35,488 nucleotides of DNA from a virus, in the IMG/VR virus record IMGVR_UViG_3300034110_000238, positions 1 through 35,488 of that record. One strand, given 5' to 3'. The notes beneath the pieces are model-generated. The model saw nothing but the letters and a program-made list of their open reading frames with translations, did not search any database and was not told the DNA's origin. Shown in pieces: positions 12,395 through 21,635 of this stretch (its first letter is position 1; every line of letters begins with the position of its first letter). The position numbers were made by a program, and so were the translations under genes.

Positions 12395-13562
12395 ATGAAA
12401 CTGAACCCAAACTTTATATTTATAGAAAAAAACATAAACGATAAGCGCGTGCTTGCTCTACAGGGCGGCACGCGTTCGTGAATCTGGTAAGACCTACTCA
12501 GTACTTCAATGGTTAATACGCCAATGTATGCAGTATAAAGGTATGACTATTTCTGTAGTTCGTGCTACGTTACCAGCATTAAAGAGTTCAGCTATGCGCG
12601 ACTTTGTGGAGATACTAACTAACTTAGGCTTATACTCTGAAAGCCAACACAACATGACTGAAAACGTTTACACGCTAAACGGGAATACAATCGAGTTCTT
12701 TAGCGTAGATAACGAGCAGAAGTTAAGGGGTCGAAAACGAGACCTTTTGTTTGTGAACGAAGCAAACGAAATAACACTTGAGCAGTGGAGACAATTAGTG
12801 TTTAGAACCACAGGCCGAATAATAATAGACTATAACCCTTCGATGGTTGACTCGTGGATATACGACCATGTAATAACACGGGAGGATTGTGGCCTATTAG
12901 TTACGACTTATAAGGACAACCCACACTTAAGCGAGTATATCATACGAGAAATTGAAGCCTTGCAAGATGCTGACCCTGAATATTGGAAAGTGTTTGGGTT
13001 GGGAGAGCGCGGGCAGTTAAAAGATTTAGTTTTCAATAATTGGGCTCAAGTGCCTGAAATGCCGCAAGATGCAAAACTAATCGGTTACGGAATGGACTTT
13101 GGGTTTAGTGTTGACCCAACCACGTTAATTGAAGTACGCCAACAGAATGGTGAGTTATGGTTACGTGAAGTATTGTATCGTACCAACATGACTAATACCG
13201 ATATAGGAAACTTTTTAAAATCAGTACCTATTATTCGTGATGAAATAGTGGCGGATAGTGCAGAGCCAAAGTCAATTGAGGAAATAAGGAGGCAAGGGTT
13301 TAATATTCAACCAGCCATGAAAGGGCCTGACTCAATCAATAACGGTATAGACATTTTAAGGCGGTACAAAATGAACGTTACTCAAGATAGCTTAAACTTA
13401 ATTAAGGAGTTAAGGTCATACAAGTGGGCAACGGATAAAGATGGTAAGGCAACAGGCAAGCCAGTAGACTACATGAACCACACAATAGATGCCTTAAGAT
13501 ATTTGGCACTTAATAAATTGAACAACAGACCACGAGGCGTTTACAAGCTAATCGGGTTTTAG
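12395..13562 (+). CDS. terminase large subunit, frame broken in the Walker A motif
   Basis: The frame from ATG 12395 reads MKLNPNFIFIEKNINDK and VLALQGGTRS, then TGA at 12479-12481. The downstream frame picks up with ESGKTYSVLQWL. Removing the 7 nt 12479-12485 (or an equivalent 7) gives GGTRSGKTYS, a regular P-loop. The ATPase part has Walker B RDLLFVNEANE and the nuclease part has YGMDFGFSVDP, DSAEPKSI and MNHTIDALRY, all as in Terminase_3-type motors. It pumps DNA into the prohead and cuts it. The break may be a real mutation, an assembly error or a recoding site. Confidence 0.85.
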
Positions 13563-13594
13563 CAAATTTCACGGCTTATTATATTTTAAGTTAT

Positions 13595-14188
13595 ATGATA
13601 AGCGACTACAAAAATCTTACTATTAAGCAATTTTTAAACTGCAAGCGAATAAGCGACACGGTGCAAGACCCTATTGACCGTAATGTTAGGTTGTTGGCAG
13701 AGATAACGGATAGGACCGTTGACGAAATAGAGAGCCTACCACTTGGGGAATTAAAGGAACAGCTAAAGCAATTAGCCTCGATTGAAACTATTGATACCAA
13801 CCAAAAGCTAAAACTTAAATTCAAAATAAAGGGTAAGAGGTTTGAGGTGATTTGGAAGGCTCAGGAGTTGACCGCTGCTCAGTACATAGACGTTACCCAC
13901 TTTGCAAAGGATAGTACACAAGTAATTTACAACATTCATAATATGTTAGCTGCAATAAGTGTAGAGCGCACATGGTACGGTAAGCGTAAAAAGTACGATG
14001 GGGCAAAACATAAAAAGATTTCGGAGTTGTTTTATAACCACATGACAATAGAGCAAGCATACCCTATCATGCTTTTTTTTTGCAAGTTCTACGAGGAATT
14101 GGCAAACAATATCCTAACTTATTTGAGCGAGGAAGCGAAGTCGGTGATCGAGAAAGTGGAAGCGGATTTTGGGAGAAATACGGCATAA
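13595..14188 (+). CDS. tail assembly chaperone, zero-frame product
   Basis: The 197-residue protein begins MISDYKNLTIKQFLNCKRIS and has DPIDRNVRLLAEITDRTVDE and LPLGELKEQLKQL, a pattern of tail assembly chaperones in Bacteroidota phages. These bind the tape measure protein before tail polymerisation. The gene holds a nine-T run at 14073-14081. The zero frame continues past it to a stop at 14188, while a -1 slip gives the longer protein, as in the lambda G/GT pair. The gene follows the terminase, whereas such chaperones usually lie directly before the tape measure gene. Confidence 0.75.
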   Translation: MISDYKNLTIKQFLNCKRISDTVQDPIDRNVRLLAEITDRTVDEIESLPLGELKEQLKQLASIETIDTNQKLKLKFKIKGKRFEVIWKAQELTAAQYIDVTHFAKDSTQVIYNIHNMLAAISVERTWYGKRKKYDGAKHKKISELFYNHMTIEQAYPIMLFFCKFYEELANNILTYLSEEAKSVIEKVEADFGRNTA

Positions 14189-14346
14189 TAGCCATAATTA
14201 ACCAAATGGCTAATAACGACCGCAGCAAATGGGATTATTATTTTGACATGAATGTGATTGAGTTTCTAAACACGATCGCATTTCACAAAGATAGGGCGGA
14301 ACAAGAACGAATTGAATTAGAACGTATAAAGAATGGCAAAGTTTAG
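13595..14346 (+). CDS. tail assembly chaperone, -1 frameshift product
   Basis: T TTT TTT at 14074-14080 is in the correct phase for a -1 slip: after Phe (14078-14080) the ribosome would read TTG at 14080-14082 and continue QVLRGIGKQYPNLFERGSEV to a stop at 14346. The extended product would be about 250 residues. The downstream frame has no good start codon of its own. This mirrors gpG/gpGT of lambda. The extension ends RAEQERIELERIKNGKV and overlaps the next gene by 14 bp. Confidence 0.7.
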
Positions 14347-14986
14347 CGAGGCGCAAAACATAGCAAGTAAGTTTGGAACAGCAACCGAAGACATAGAGCA
14401 GGCGGTGGACAATACTATCGAAGGCATAACCATGGCTTGGATGAACGAAGGTATGCAGTTAATGAATACACACTTACAACGCACATCCAAAAGCCGCGCG
14501 AATAACTTAGGGCAAAGTTTATTCTTAACTCCGGTTGAGGTAGCAGGTGATACGTTCACATTTAAAATAGCTGTACCACCAAAACAAGCGCAATACGCGG
14601 ACTACGTAGATAAAGGGGTACAGAAATCACCTAAGTTGAGAGGTGGCAAAACAAACACGGCAGTAAACAAAGCACCTAATAGCCCGTACAAGTTTAAGAA
14701 TTTAGGTACACCTAAGGCTATGGTTGACAGTTTTAAATCATGGTCAGCACAAGCCGGAGTGATAGCAGTGAAAGGTACTAAGGCCAGCTTCAAAGGTAAG
14801 ACTAAAAAGAAGGCAGTATCGGACCAAGAACGTATTGCCAAAACATTAGCAGTATGGACAAAGATTGGCGGTATAAAACCAAAGAACTACATCGAGAAAG
14901 CAGCAAGCCCTAAACGAGTAAAACAATTAGCCGATACTTTAAGCAAAGCAATAGGCCGCACAATAACAGTAAATTTAACAGCATAA
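14333..14986 (+). CDS. tail completion-like (HK97 gp10-like) structural protein
   Basis: The 217 residues have an N-terminal helix (MAKFSEAQNIASKFGTATED), then NTHLQRTSKSRANNLGQSL, a beta region (FTFKIAVPPKQAQYADYVDK) and a C-terminal basic part with NYIEKAASPKRVKQ. The TR...GNL...l and YA.yvd.G pattern recalls tail completion proteins of HK97 gp10 type. It overlaps the chaperone frameshift product by 14 bp and the next gene by one base (TAATG). The assignment is moderate. Confidence 0.5.
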   Translation: MAKFSEAQNIASKFGTATEDIEQAVDNTIEGITMAWMNEGMQLMNTHLQRTSKSRANNLGQSLFLTPVEVAGDTFTFKIAVPPKQAQYADYVDKGVQKSPKLRGGKTNTAVNKAPNSPYKFKNLGTPKAMVDSFKSWSAQAGVIAVKGTKASFKGKTKKKAVSDQERIAKTLAVWTKIGGIKPKNYIEKAASPKRVKQLADTLSKAIGRTITVNLTA

Positions 14987-16548
14987 TGGCAATAACAGTA
15001 GTAGAAACACCAAAGAGTTACAACCCGATTTATAATGATAACGTGGTATTGTTATCGAGCAACCTAACATCAAACCCAAAGTTTAAGTTTGTGCTTGATG
15101 TGGAACTTCAGGAGGGGGCAACATTTATAAGTTTAGGGCGTTTCAAATGCCCTGCAATATCGGACATACAAACGGGGACAATCAGAGGGTATTTCAACTT
15201 AAGTCAGTTACTAAGTAGTTCAATTTTTTTTTCAACTAAAGACGTAACAATATTTGATAAAAAAAGCTATCCAGTTCGCGTAACACCAGGAGAGGAATAC
15301 GCAGCAAGTCCAACAGCCGCACCTGTGTATTACCCTGCAAGTGGGCAAGTGTTTACTTATGTAGGGTTCAACGGTTCGTTAAGGCTTAAAGAATACATCG
15401 ACTTTGTTCCAAGTGATTTAATTGACCCGACAATTATTGCTGCATCAAGTGGAATAGCTCAATATCCTTTAACTACTTACAGGCTACCTAGGAAAGTATT
15501 AAAGTCTACCATTAGCGAGTTAACGTTTTTAACTAATGGCGGTACGAATACTCGTGCAATAGCAAGTTATTATATCAATAATGCGTTAATAACCACGCAA
15601 ACAATATCATTAACCACTGTAAATAACACCGATGTAACAATTGATGCAAGTTACTCAACATTAGCAGTGCCACCAACAACTGATAAAATAGGCATAAGAA
15701 TAGAGCGCATATCAAATGGGGAGTGGCTAAGTAACCAATACGAGTATGACATAGTAGATGCGTGCAGTAAATTCGACAAAGTAAACGTGTACTTCCAAAA
15801 TAAGTGGGGTGGTATGGATGCTTTTGTGTTTAATATGCGCGAAACGGTAACAGATCAGATAGAACGCAAGAACTATCAAAAGATGGACAGGTACATCCAA
15901 ACATACAACGCATATAACCAAGCCTCACAAACTTACGCAAGTACAATTAAAACCACTCACTTACTAAATACAGATTGGGTAACAGAGGCTGAAATGAATT
16001 GGTTGAGCGAGTTAGCAGAAAGTAATAATGTATTGATAAGTTATAACGATGAATACATAGAAGGAACCAGAGCGCAGTTTACTCTAACAATTACTAAATC
16101 GCAAAATGATGAATGGGAGATATTTAATAGCCAAACGTTAGCAGCAACTAAAAGTGGACCTGTGAGTTTAACGTTAACGTTAACAGGAGGTGGTCCAACT
16201 TATTCGTTTGCTGATGATTTGTACTATGCTGAAATCGAGCCTGTAATAGGTGCGAGTAATTGGGCTACGTATTTTGACATAGATGCAAGCGGGGTGGATG
16301 CCAATAACATTGTTTTAGTATTTACCGCTAAAGCTAAGGGTACATCATACAACTTAACAAGTATTACAGATGGCGACCAGATGACAGTAACAGGTTACAC
16401 TGACGGAACAAACGAAACACTGCCAACACTTATTCCAGTAACAGTAGATAACAACTCATTTGAGTGGAAAAAGTCAACAGTAGACAAGCTATTTCAACTT
16501 GAATTAAGAGCAACAGAAACTTCACTTTATAATCGCCAAACACAATAA
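14986..16548 (+). CDS. large tail structural protein
   Basis: The 520 residues are beta-rich: an N-terminal block (TSNPKFKFVLDVELQEGATF, about 30-50), a central CSKFDKVNVYFQNKWGGMDAF (about 260-280) and a C-terminal Ser/Thr-rich TLTLTGGGPTYSF. The 'v.w.NkyGg.D.f.F' motif is shared by tail or baseplate proteins of Bacteroidota phages, whose exact role is unknown to me. The start codon overlaps the previous stop in TAATG, as does the end with the next gene. Confidence 0.55.
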   Translation: MAITVVETPKSYNPIYNDNVVLLSSNLTSNPKFKFVLDVELQEGATFISLGRFKCPAISDIQTGTIRGYFNLSQLLSSSIFFSTKDVTIFDKKSYPVRVTPGEEYAASPTAAPVYYPASGQVFTYVGFNGSLRLKEYIDFVPSDLIDPTIIAASSGIAQYPLTTYRLPRKVLKSTISELTFLTNGGTNTRAIASYYINNALITTQTISLTTVNNTDVTIDASYSTLAVPPTTDKIGIRIERISNGEWLSNQYEYDIVDACSKFDKVNVYFQNKWGGMDAFVFNMRETVTDQIERKNYQKMDRYIQTYNAYNQASQTYASTIKTTHLLNTDWVTEAEMNWLSELAESNNVLISYNDEYIEGTRAQFTLTITKSQNDEWEIFNSQTLAATKSGPVSLTLTLTGGGPTYSFADDLYYAEIEPVIGASNWATYFDIDASGVDANNIVLVFTAKAKGTSYNLTSITDGDQMTVTGYTDGTNETLPTLIPVTVDNNSFEWKKSTVDKLFQLELRATETSLYNRQTQ

Positions 16549-18698
16549 TGAAAACAAGACTATACATAGGAGGGGTTAATGTTGATTTATTTGAGGATGT
16601 TCCGATAACGGTTAACTACTCGGTAACGGACATCAAGGATCCTGCGAGCCGTACTGTATCATACACCAAAACAATTGAACTACCCAACACTCCTAACAAC
16701 GCGCAAATATTTAAACAATTATTTGTGGTTAATAAGGATAATACGATTAATTCATTCGACCCTAACTTAAGGGTAGTTGCCTTTGTGCAAAATGGTACAT
16801 CAACTTTAATAGAGGGGTACTTTCAATTGACAAATATTGTCAAGTTAGGCAACGATGTAAAGTACGAAGGTGTAATTTATAGTGAAGGGAAAAACGTATT
16901 TAGTCAAATGGGCGATAGTTTCCTTATCGGGAACTCTGATAGCAGTAAAGATGTTGATTTAGAAACAGGAACTACTCAAGTCTTATATCAATACACCGCA
17001 ACCGAGTACGGAAAAACAGTAGCTAATAACTTTGTGAGTAGCAGCCGTGAAGGTGGTTTGTTTATGATGGATAGCGGCACAAATACTACAAGCGCAAGTT
17101 ATCCGTATTACTCAGTGCCTTATACTAATTTAAGGATGGGCGTTAAGTTTAAGCATATATGGGATAAGATATTTACTAAATACGGTGCTACCTATTCGAG
17201 TACATTCCTTAACTCTACTTTATTTAAAAGTATGGTTTATATGGATATGCACAAAACAGCTAATTTAACTACTACTCAAAGAAATAATTTAGTAGTATCT
17301 GCGGAGTTAACAACAGATACCGCATATGCAACAGGCGAAACTGCATTTAAGTACGACAGCGAAATACAAGATATAGGCAATAGATACAGTACATCAACAG
17401 GAGTTTACACTTGTAATTCAACAAGAGATTTGAGGTTTTCAATGTTTACTAATTTAAAGGCAAAGATAACATGGACAGCAACAGACGTGATAGCATCACC
17501 TACTAATGTTAATTGTTTTCTTACAATTATAGTAGTTAAAAACGGAGTTAATATACCAACAACAGGCTCTCATGCATTTCAAATAGCAGTACCCGCAGGA
17601 ACATATAATTTAGGTGATTTTATTGAGTCTGATATTTACCAAGTTCCATTGGATTTAATATGGGATACCCAAACAGGAGATTTAATAACTTTTGAGTACC
17701 GTGCAAGTTTTAACGGGCCAAATACTTTAAGTATAGATATTACAGGTAAAGCTATTAGCGACTCAACAATTTACATTCAGCCATCAACAAACAGCATATC
17801 TGCTGGTGATGTTTATGATAAAAATAGCGTGCCAGCAAACCAACACAAACAAAAAGACTTTATAGGGGATATACTTAAACTGTTTAACCTATACGTATTA
17901 TTTGATGGGGTTAATTATATTATTGAGCCGAGAGATACATTTTATCAATTAGGTTTTGAATGGGATTGGACAAATAAGATAGACCGCTCGCAGGCTATCG
18001 AGATATTGCCTGTTGGTCAGTTGAATTGGAAACAAATAACCTTTAAAGGTGCAGCAGACAAAGATTACTACTCAGACAAATACACGACAGATTACGCTGA
18101 GGTGTACGGACAACAAGATGTATTTAATAACAACGAGTTTATAAGCGAAGTTAAAACGGTTGAGCTAAAGTTTGCACCACCATTATCGGTAAGTGAACAG
18201 TTCAACTACCCTAAACTTCAGCACATGTATAAACTAAATAACGGAGTGGCAGAGGCTATTGATGGAATGCCACGTTACGGGTATTGGGCAGGATGGGTAG
18301 AAGAAGGGGTTACGAGCAATGAGATTACAGGCATAAGTGGATCTAATAACTACGATGGATATTTGTTTGTAGGTGAATTTGATAACCCAACTACACCTAC
18401 CTTGAGCGTGTTATTCGGTCCACCTAAAGCAATCTACTATCAAACAGCTGGTATATTGGCAATAACCAATAACGACCTATACAATACTTATTATAATAAC
18501 GAACTAAACAACCAAATTAGCGCGAATGCTAAGTTAATTAGGTGCTATGTGTTAATCACACCAGAGGAAATTAACAACCTAAAACTTTATGACACAGTAA
18601 TAGTAGATGGTGTTCAGTGCTTAATAAGTAAGATAAGTGATTACGATACCAATAATTTACAAGCTACTCAAGTTGAGTTAATCCAATACGTACAATAA
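16548..18698 (+). CDS. large tail/baseplate structural protein
   Basis: The longest virion gene (716 residues) begins MKTRLYIGGVNVDLFEDVPI. Near the start it has DIKDPASRTVSYTKTIELPN, a segment I know from Bacteroidota phage structural proteins (S.siS.S.TitLP.T.nN). The rest is a series of beta-strand-rich regions with WDTQTGDLITFEYRA and WDWTNKIDRSQAIEILP. It probably belongs to the tail tip or baseplate, since it lies between the tail protein at 14986 and the tape measure. Confidence 0.55.
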   Translation: MKTRLYIGGVNVDLFEDVPITVNYSVTDIKDPASRTVSYTKTIELPNTPNNAQIFKQLFVVNKDNTINSFDPNLRVVAFVQNGTSTLIEGYFQLTNIVKLGNDVKYEGVIYSEGKNVFSQMGDSFLIGNSDSSKDVDLETGTTQVLYQYTATEYGKTVANNFVSSSREGGLFMMDSGTNTTSASYPYYSVPYTNLRMGVKFKHIWDKIFTKYGATYSSTFLNSTLFKSMVYMDMHKTANLTTTQRNNLVVSAELTTDTAYATGETAFKYDSEIQDIGNRYSTSTGVYTCNSTRDLRFSMFTNLKAKITWTATDVIASPTNVNCFLTIIVVKNGVNIPTTGSHAFQIAVPAGTYNLGDFIESDIYQVPLDLIWDTQTGDLITFEYRASFNGPNTLSIDITGKAISDSTIYIQPSTNSISAGDVYDKNSVPANQHKQKDFIGDILKLFNLYVLFDGVNYIIEPRDTFYQLGFEWDWTNKIDRSQAIEILPVGQLNWKQITFKGAADKDYYSDKYTTDYAEVYGQQDVFNNNEFISEVKTVELKFAPPLSVSEQFNYPKLQHMYKLNNGVAEAIDGMPRYGYWAGWVEEGVTSNEITGISGSNNYDGYLFVGEFDNPTTPTLSVLFGPPKAIYYQTAGILAITNNDLYNTYYNNELNNQISANAKLIRCYVLITPEEINNLKLYDTVIVDGVQCLISKISDYDTNNLQATQVELIQYVQ

Positions 18699-20344
18699 TG
18701 GCAGAGAAAATAGTTTTAGAAACCGAAGTTAAAACGGGTAATAGTACCAACTCAGTAAAAGGATTAAAGACTGAGTTGCGTGAGTTAACTAAACAATTAG
18801 GCACGCTTCAGCAAGGCAGTGAGGCCTTCAATCAAGCAGCACAAAGGGCTGGTCAATTAAAGGAACAAATTAGAGGGATTAATGATGCAATAGACGATGC
18901 AGACCCTGAAAAAGCGTTTGGTCCTTTTGCTCGTACCGTGTCTGGTATAGCAGGTGGATTTGCAGCCGCCCAAGGAGCTATGGCTTTGTTTGGTTCGGAA
19001 AGTGAAGACCTCGAAAAGACTTTAGTAAGAGTACAGGGTGCTATGGCATTAAGCCAAGGTATTAACTCGTTATTGGAATTTAAAAACGACTTTAAGGACT
19101 TAGGTAAAATAATTTCAGGGCAAGTAGTTAAAGCATTTACTACATTAAGAGGTGCTTTGATTGCAACAGGGATAGGGGCGTTGGTTGTTACATTAGGTAC
19201 TTTAATTGCGAATTGGAAGGACTTTAGCCGCGCAATGACTGATGCGTTTCCTGGGTTTAAAGTAGTTACAGATTTCTTTAAAAACTTTAGGCAAATAGGT
19301 GTAGGTACATTAAAAGCCATAGTAGAAAGTTTTAAAGTTATAGGAGACGTAGTAGCAAAATTATTTAAAGGTGAGTTTAGCGAGGCAATGGATGCGGCCA
19401 AAGGTTTTGGCGAAAGGGTTGCTAATGCTTATAATGTTGGATTTGCTGAAGAGGATAGAAAGGTAAAAATAGAAAACGGTTTAAAAGACCGTAAGTTTCA
19501 ACTTGATTTAGAAGAGGCCAAAGGCAAAGATGTAAGAGCAAAGCGCATCCAATTAATGAAGGATGAGTTATCAATACTTGAGAAAGGTAGCGAAGAGTAT
19601 AATGCTAAATTGATTGAGATTGAAGGGTTGCGTAAAATATTAAGAGATGAAGCCTACAATAAAAGATTAGAGCAAGAACAAAAGCACGAAGAGGATTTAG
19701 CCATGTGGCGTGCAGAAGCTGAGGAACGCAGAAAGAAAGAGGATAAGAAAAGAGATGAAGAGCGAATAGCACTTAAAAAGAAATTAGAGGTTGATTTACC
19801 TAAGCAATTTTCACAAGAGCAAATAAACGTTTACCGTAATGCAGCAGAAACTCGCAGACAAATAGACATAGCAGAACAAAACGCAAAGTTAAATAGCATT
19901 CAAACTATTAGCAACGCATTGTCAGGCTTTGCAGCATTAGCTGGTGAACAGACAGCAGCAGGAAAGGCTATAGCAGTTGCACAAACGACTATTGATACTT
20001 ATGTAGCAGCCCAAAAAGCATACACATCTCAGTTAGTTCCGGGCGACCCAACAGGTCCGGTAAGGGGTATTTTCTTTGCAGCCGCCGCAGTGGCTTCAGG
20101 TTTAGCTAACGTAAGACGTATTTTATCAGTTCAGGTACCAGGTGGAGCTGGTGGAGGCGGTTCAGTACCAAGTGCGCCAAACATGAGTATACCAAGAATG
20201 GCCGCAGCAGGTAACGAGGTAAGTGGTGCAGGTGCTATTAGTTTAAGTTCACAGCCAAACAATAAAGTTTACGTGGTTGAAAGTGATATAAGGCGCGTAC
20301 AAAATAAAGTAGAGGTAATTGAGAATAACGCGAGGATAGGGTAA
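18698..20344 (+). CDS. tape measure protein
   Basis: The 548 residues show the tape measure pattern: an N-terminal heptad region (GLKTELRELTKQLGTLQQGS, about 23-42), an alanine/glycine-rich core (GGFAAAQGAMALFGSESED), a hydrophobic segment (TTLRGALIATGIGALVV, about 148-165), a long charged coiled coil (about 250-380) and a Gly-rich end (PGGAGGGGSVPSAPN). Tape measure proteins set tail length, so at roughly 1.5 Angstrom per residue the tail would be near 80 nm. It uses TAATG coupling with its upstream gene. Confidence 0.85.
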   Translation: MAEKIVLETEVKTGNSTNSVKGLKTELRELTKQLGTLQQGSEAFNQAAQRAGQLKEQIRGINDAIDDADPEKAFGPFARTVSGIAGGFAAAQGAMALFGSESEDLEKTLVRVQGAMALSQGINSLLEFKNDFKDLGKIISGQVVKAFTTLRGALIATGIGALVVTLGTLIANWKDFSRAMTDAFPGFKVVTDFFKNFRQIGVGTLKAIVESFKVIGDVVAKLFKGEFSEAMDAAKGFGERVANAYNVGFAEEDRKVKIENGLKDRKFQLDLEEAKGKDVRAKRIQLMKDELSILEKGSEEYNAKLIEIEGLRKILRDEAYNKRLEQEQKHEEDLAMWRAEAEERRKKEDKKRDEERIALKKKLEVDLPKQFSQEQINVYRNAAETRRQIDIAEQNAKLNSIQTISNALSGFAALAGEQTAAGKAIAVAQTTIDTYVAAQKAYTSQLVPGDPTGPVRGIFFAAAAVASGLANVRRILSVQVPGGAGGGGSVPSAPNMSIPRMAAAGNEVSGAGAISLSSQPNNKVYVVESDIRRVQNKVEVIENNARIG

Positions 20345-20378
20345 AAGGCAAATAAGTAAAAGTAAAATATTTAGTAGT

Positions 20379-21017
20379 ATGGATAAACTTCCTATTTATA
20401 GATTTTTAGTACCCGATGATGACAGTGAGATAGGTGTAGATGCGGTTGCATTGGTAGACTATCCAGCAATTGAAATGAATTGGCAAGCGTTCAGTTCTGA
20501 TGCTAATAAGTATGGTTTCAAAGCCGACAAAGAAAAACGAATTATAAGCGGCCCGTTAATGGTTGCTGAATTACCGATTTACCGCAAAGACGAAACAGGC
20601 GAATATTACGGGGTATTCACCAAGACCGACATTTACAACATCGTAAAAAAGTTTTTTAAGAACGGCAACACACACCAAGTAAACATGATGCACGACAGTA
20701 ACTTAATGGTTAGTGATGTGTATATGATTGAAAGTTTTATTGTAGATAGTGAGCGCGGCATTTACGCACCTAAAGGTTATAATTTAACCGAAGGTAGCTG
20801 GTTTGGATCATTCAAAGTAGACAACGAAGATGTGTGGGAAGACTACGTAAAGACAGGAAAGTTTAAAGGTTTCAGCGTTGAGGGTATGTTTCAAACCGTA
20901 AAGATTGACAAACAACCTAAATCAAAGATTGAACACATTATTGATATAGTGAAAAATGTAGACTCAACAAAGGTTGACGCAGTAAAAGATATTCTCAAAA
21001 AAGCAAATATTAAATAA
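20379..21017 (+). CDS. prohead protease, XkdF/S78_2-like
   Basis: The protein, 212 residues, has VDAVALVDYPAIEMNWQAF near its start, then IISGPLMVAELPIYR, a candidate catalytic histidine in NMMHDSN (H105) and a candidate serine in MIESFIVDSE (S119), and GSWFGSFKVDNEDVW with KGFSVEGMF. This order fits the XkdF-type serine proteases that mature the head by cutting scaffold and capsid proteins. It sits just before the scaffold and capsid genes, which confirms the role. Confidence 0.8.
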   Translation: MDKLPIYRFLVPDDDSEIGVDAVALVDYPAIEMNWQAFSSDANKYGFKADKEKRIISGPLMVAELPIYRKDETGEYYGVFTKTDIYNIVKKFFKNGNTHQVNMMHDSNLMVSDVYMIESFIVDSERGIYAPKGYNLTEGSWFGSFKVDNEDVWEDYVKTGKFKGFSVEGMFQTVKIDKQPKSKIEHIIDIVKNVDSTKVDAVKDILKKANIK

Positions 21018-21033
21018 ACTAATAATTACAAAT

Positions 21034-21630
21034 ATGACACGCAAAGAAGCATTTGCAAAAATTTCAAAGTTGTTGTTTGGTGAACAGCAATTTGAGCAAG
21101 CAAAATTATCTGATGGCACAGTAGTAGTGTGGGAGGATGAGTTGCAAACAGGCACTCCATTATTCGTTATTGACGAAGCAGGAACGCAACAACCAGCCCC
21201 GGATGGTGAACATACCTTAGAGGATGGTACAGTAGTAACTACTGCCGGTGGGTTAGTTGTTACCGTAACTCCGAAAGAACAAGAAGAGGAAGTTGAAGTT
21301 GAGGCTGCTAAAGAAGAAGAAAAGAAAGATGAGATGGCAGGCGAAATGGAAATGATGGTTACTAAGTTAGCTGAAAAAGTAGCTGAGTTAGAAGCCAAAA
21401 TGGAAGAGATGGGCAAAAAAGAGGCTATGAGTTCTGATGAGGTAGAAGCTAAAGTTAGCGAAGTTAAAAACGAATTGGAAAACAAATTTGCCGCTATCCG
21501 CGAAACAGTAGAAGCTATTGCAAGCGAGCCAGCAGCACCGGAAGCGCAACCAGTTAAAAGTGCATTTAAGAAAGAGCGTAAAAACTCAATCGAAGATTTA
21601 GCAAAAGTAATTCACAATATTAAAAAATAA
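21034..21630 (+). CDS. scaffold-like protein
   Basis: The 198-residue protein is very acidic and rich in Glu and Lys, with a coiled-coil region at about 85-165 (EEVEVEAAKEEEKKDEMAGE onward, then KLAEKVAELEAKMEEMG). No enzymatic motif. It lies between protease and major capsid protein, which is where scaffold proteins occur; these are assembled inside the prohead and then cut by the protease. The basic C-terminus (SAFKKERKNSIEDLAKV) is a plausible capsid-binding tail. Confidence 0.75.
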   Translation: MTRKEAFAKISKLLFGEQQFEQAKLSDGTVVVWEDELQTGTPLFVIDEAGTQQPAPDGEHTLEDGTVVTTAGGLVVTVTPKEQEEEVEVEAAKEEEKKDEMAGEMEMMVTKLAEKVAELEAKMEEMGKKEAMSSDEVEAKVSEVKNELENKFAAIRETVEAIASEPAAPEAQPVKSAFKKERKNSIEDLAKVIHNIKK

Positions 21631-21635
21631 AATAT

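Noticed and set aside
18853-19401. 182-residue open frame on the minus strand
   Set aside because: It lies wholly within the tape measure gene, has composition typical of the reverse of Ala/Lys-rich coiled coils and no start context of its own.
20964-21485. 173-residue Ser/Thr-rich open frame on the minus strand
   Set aside because: Antisense to the Glu/Lys-rich scaffold gene, which automatically gives a Ser/Phe-rich shadow frame.
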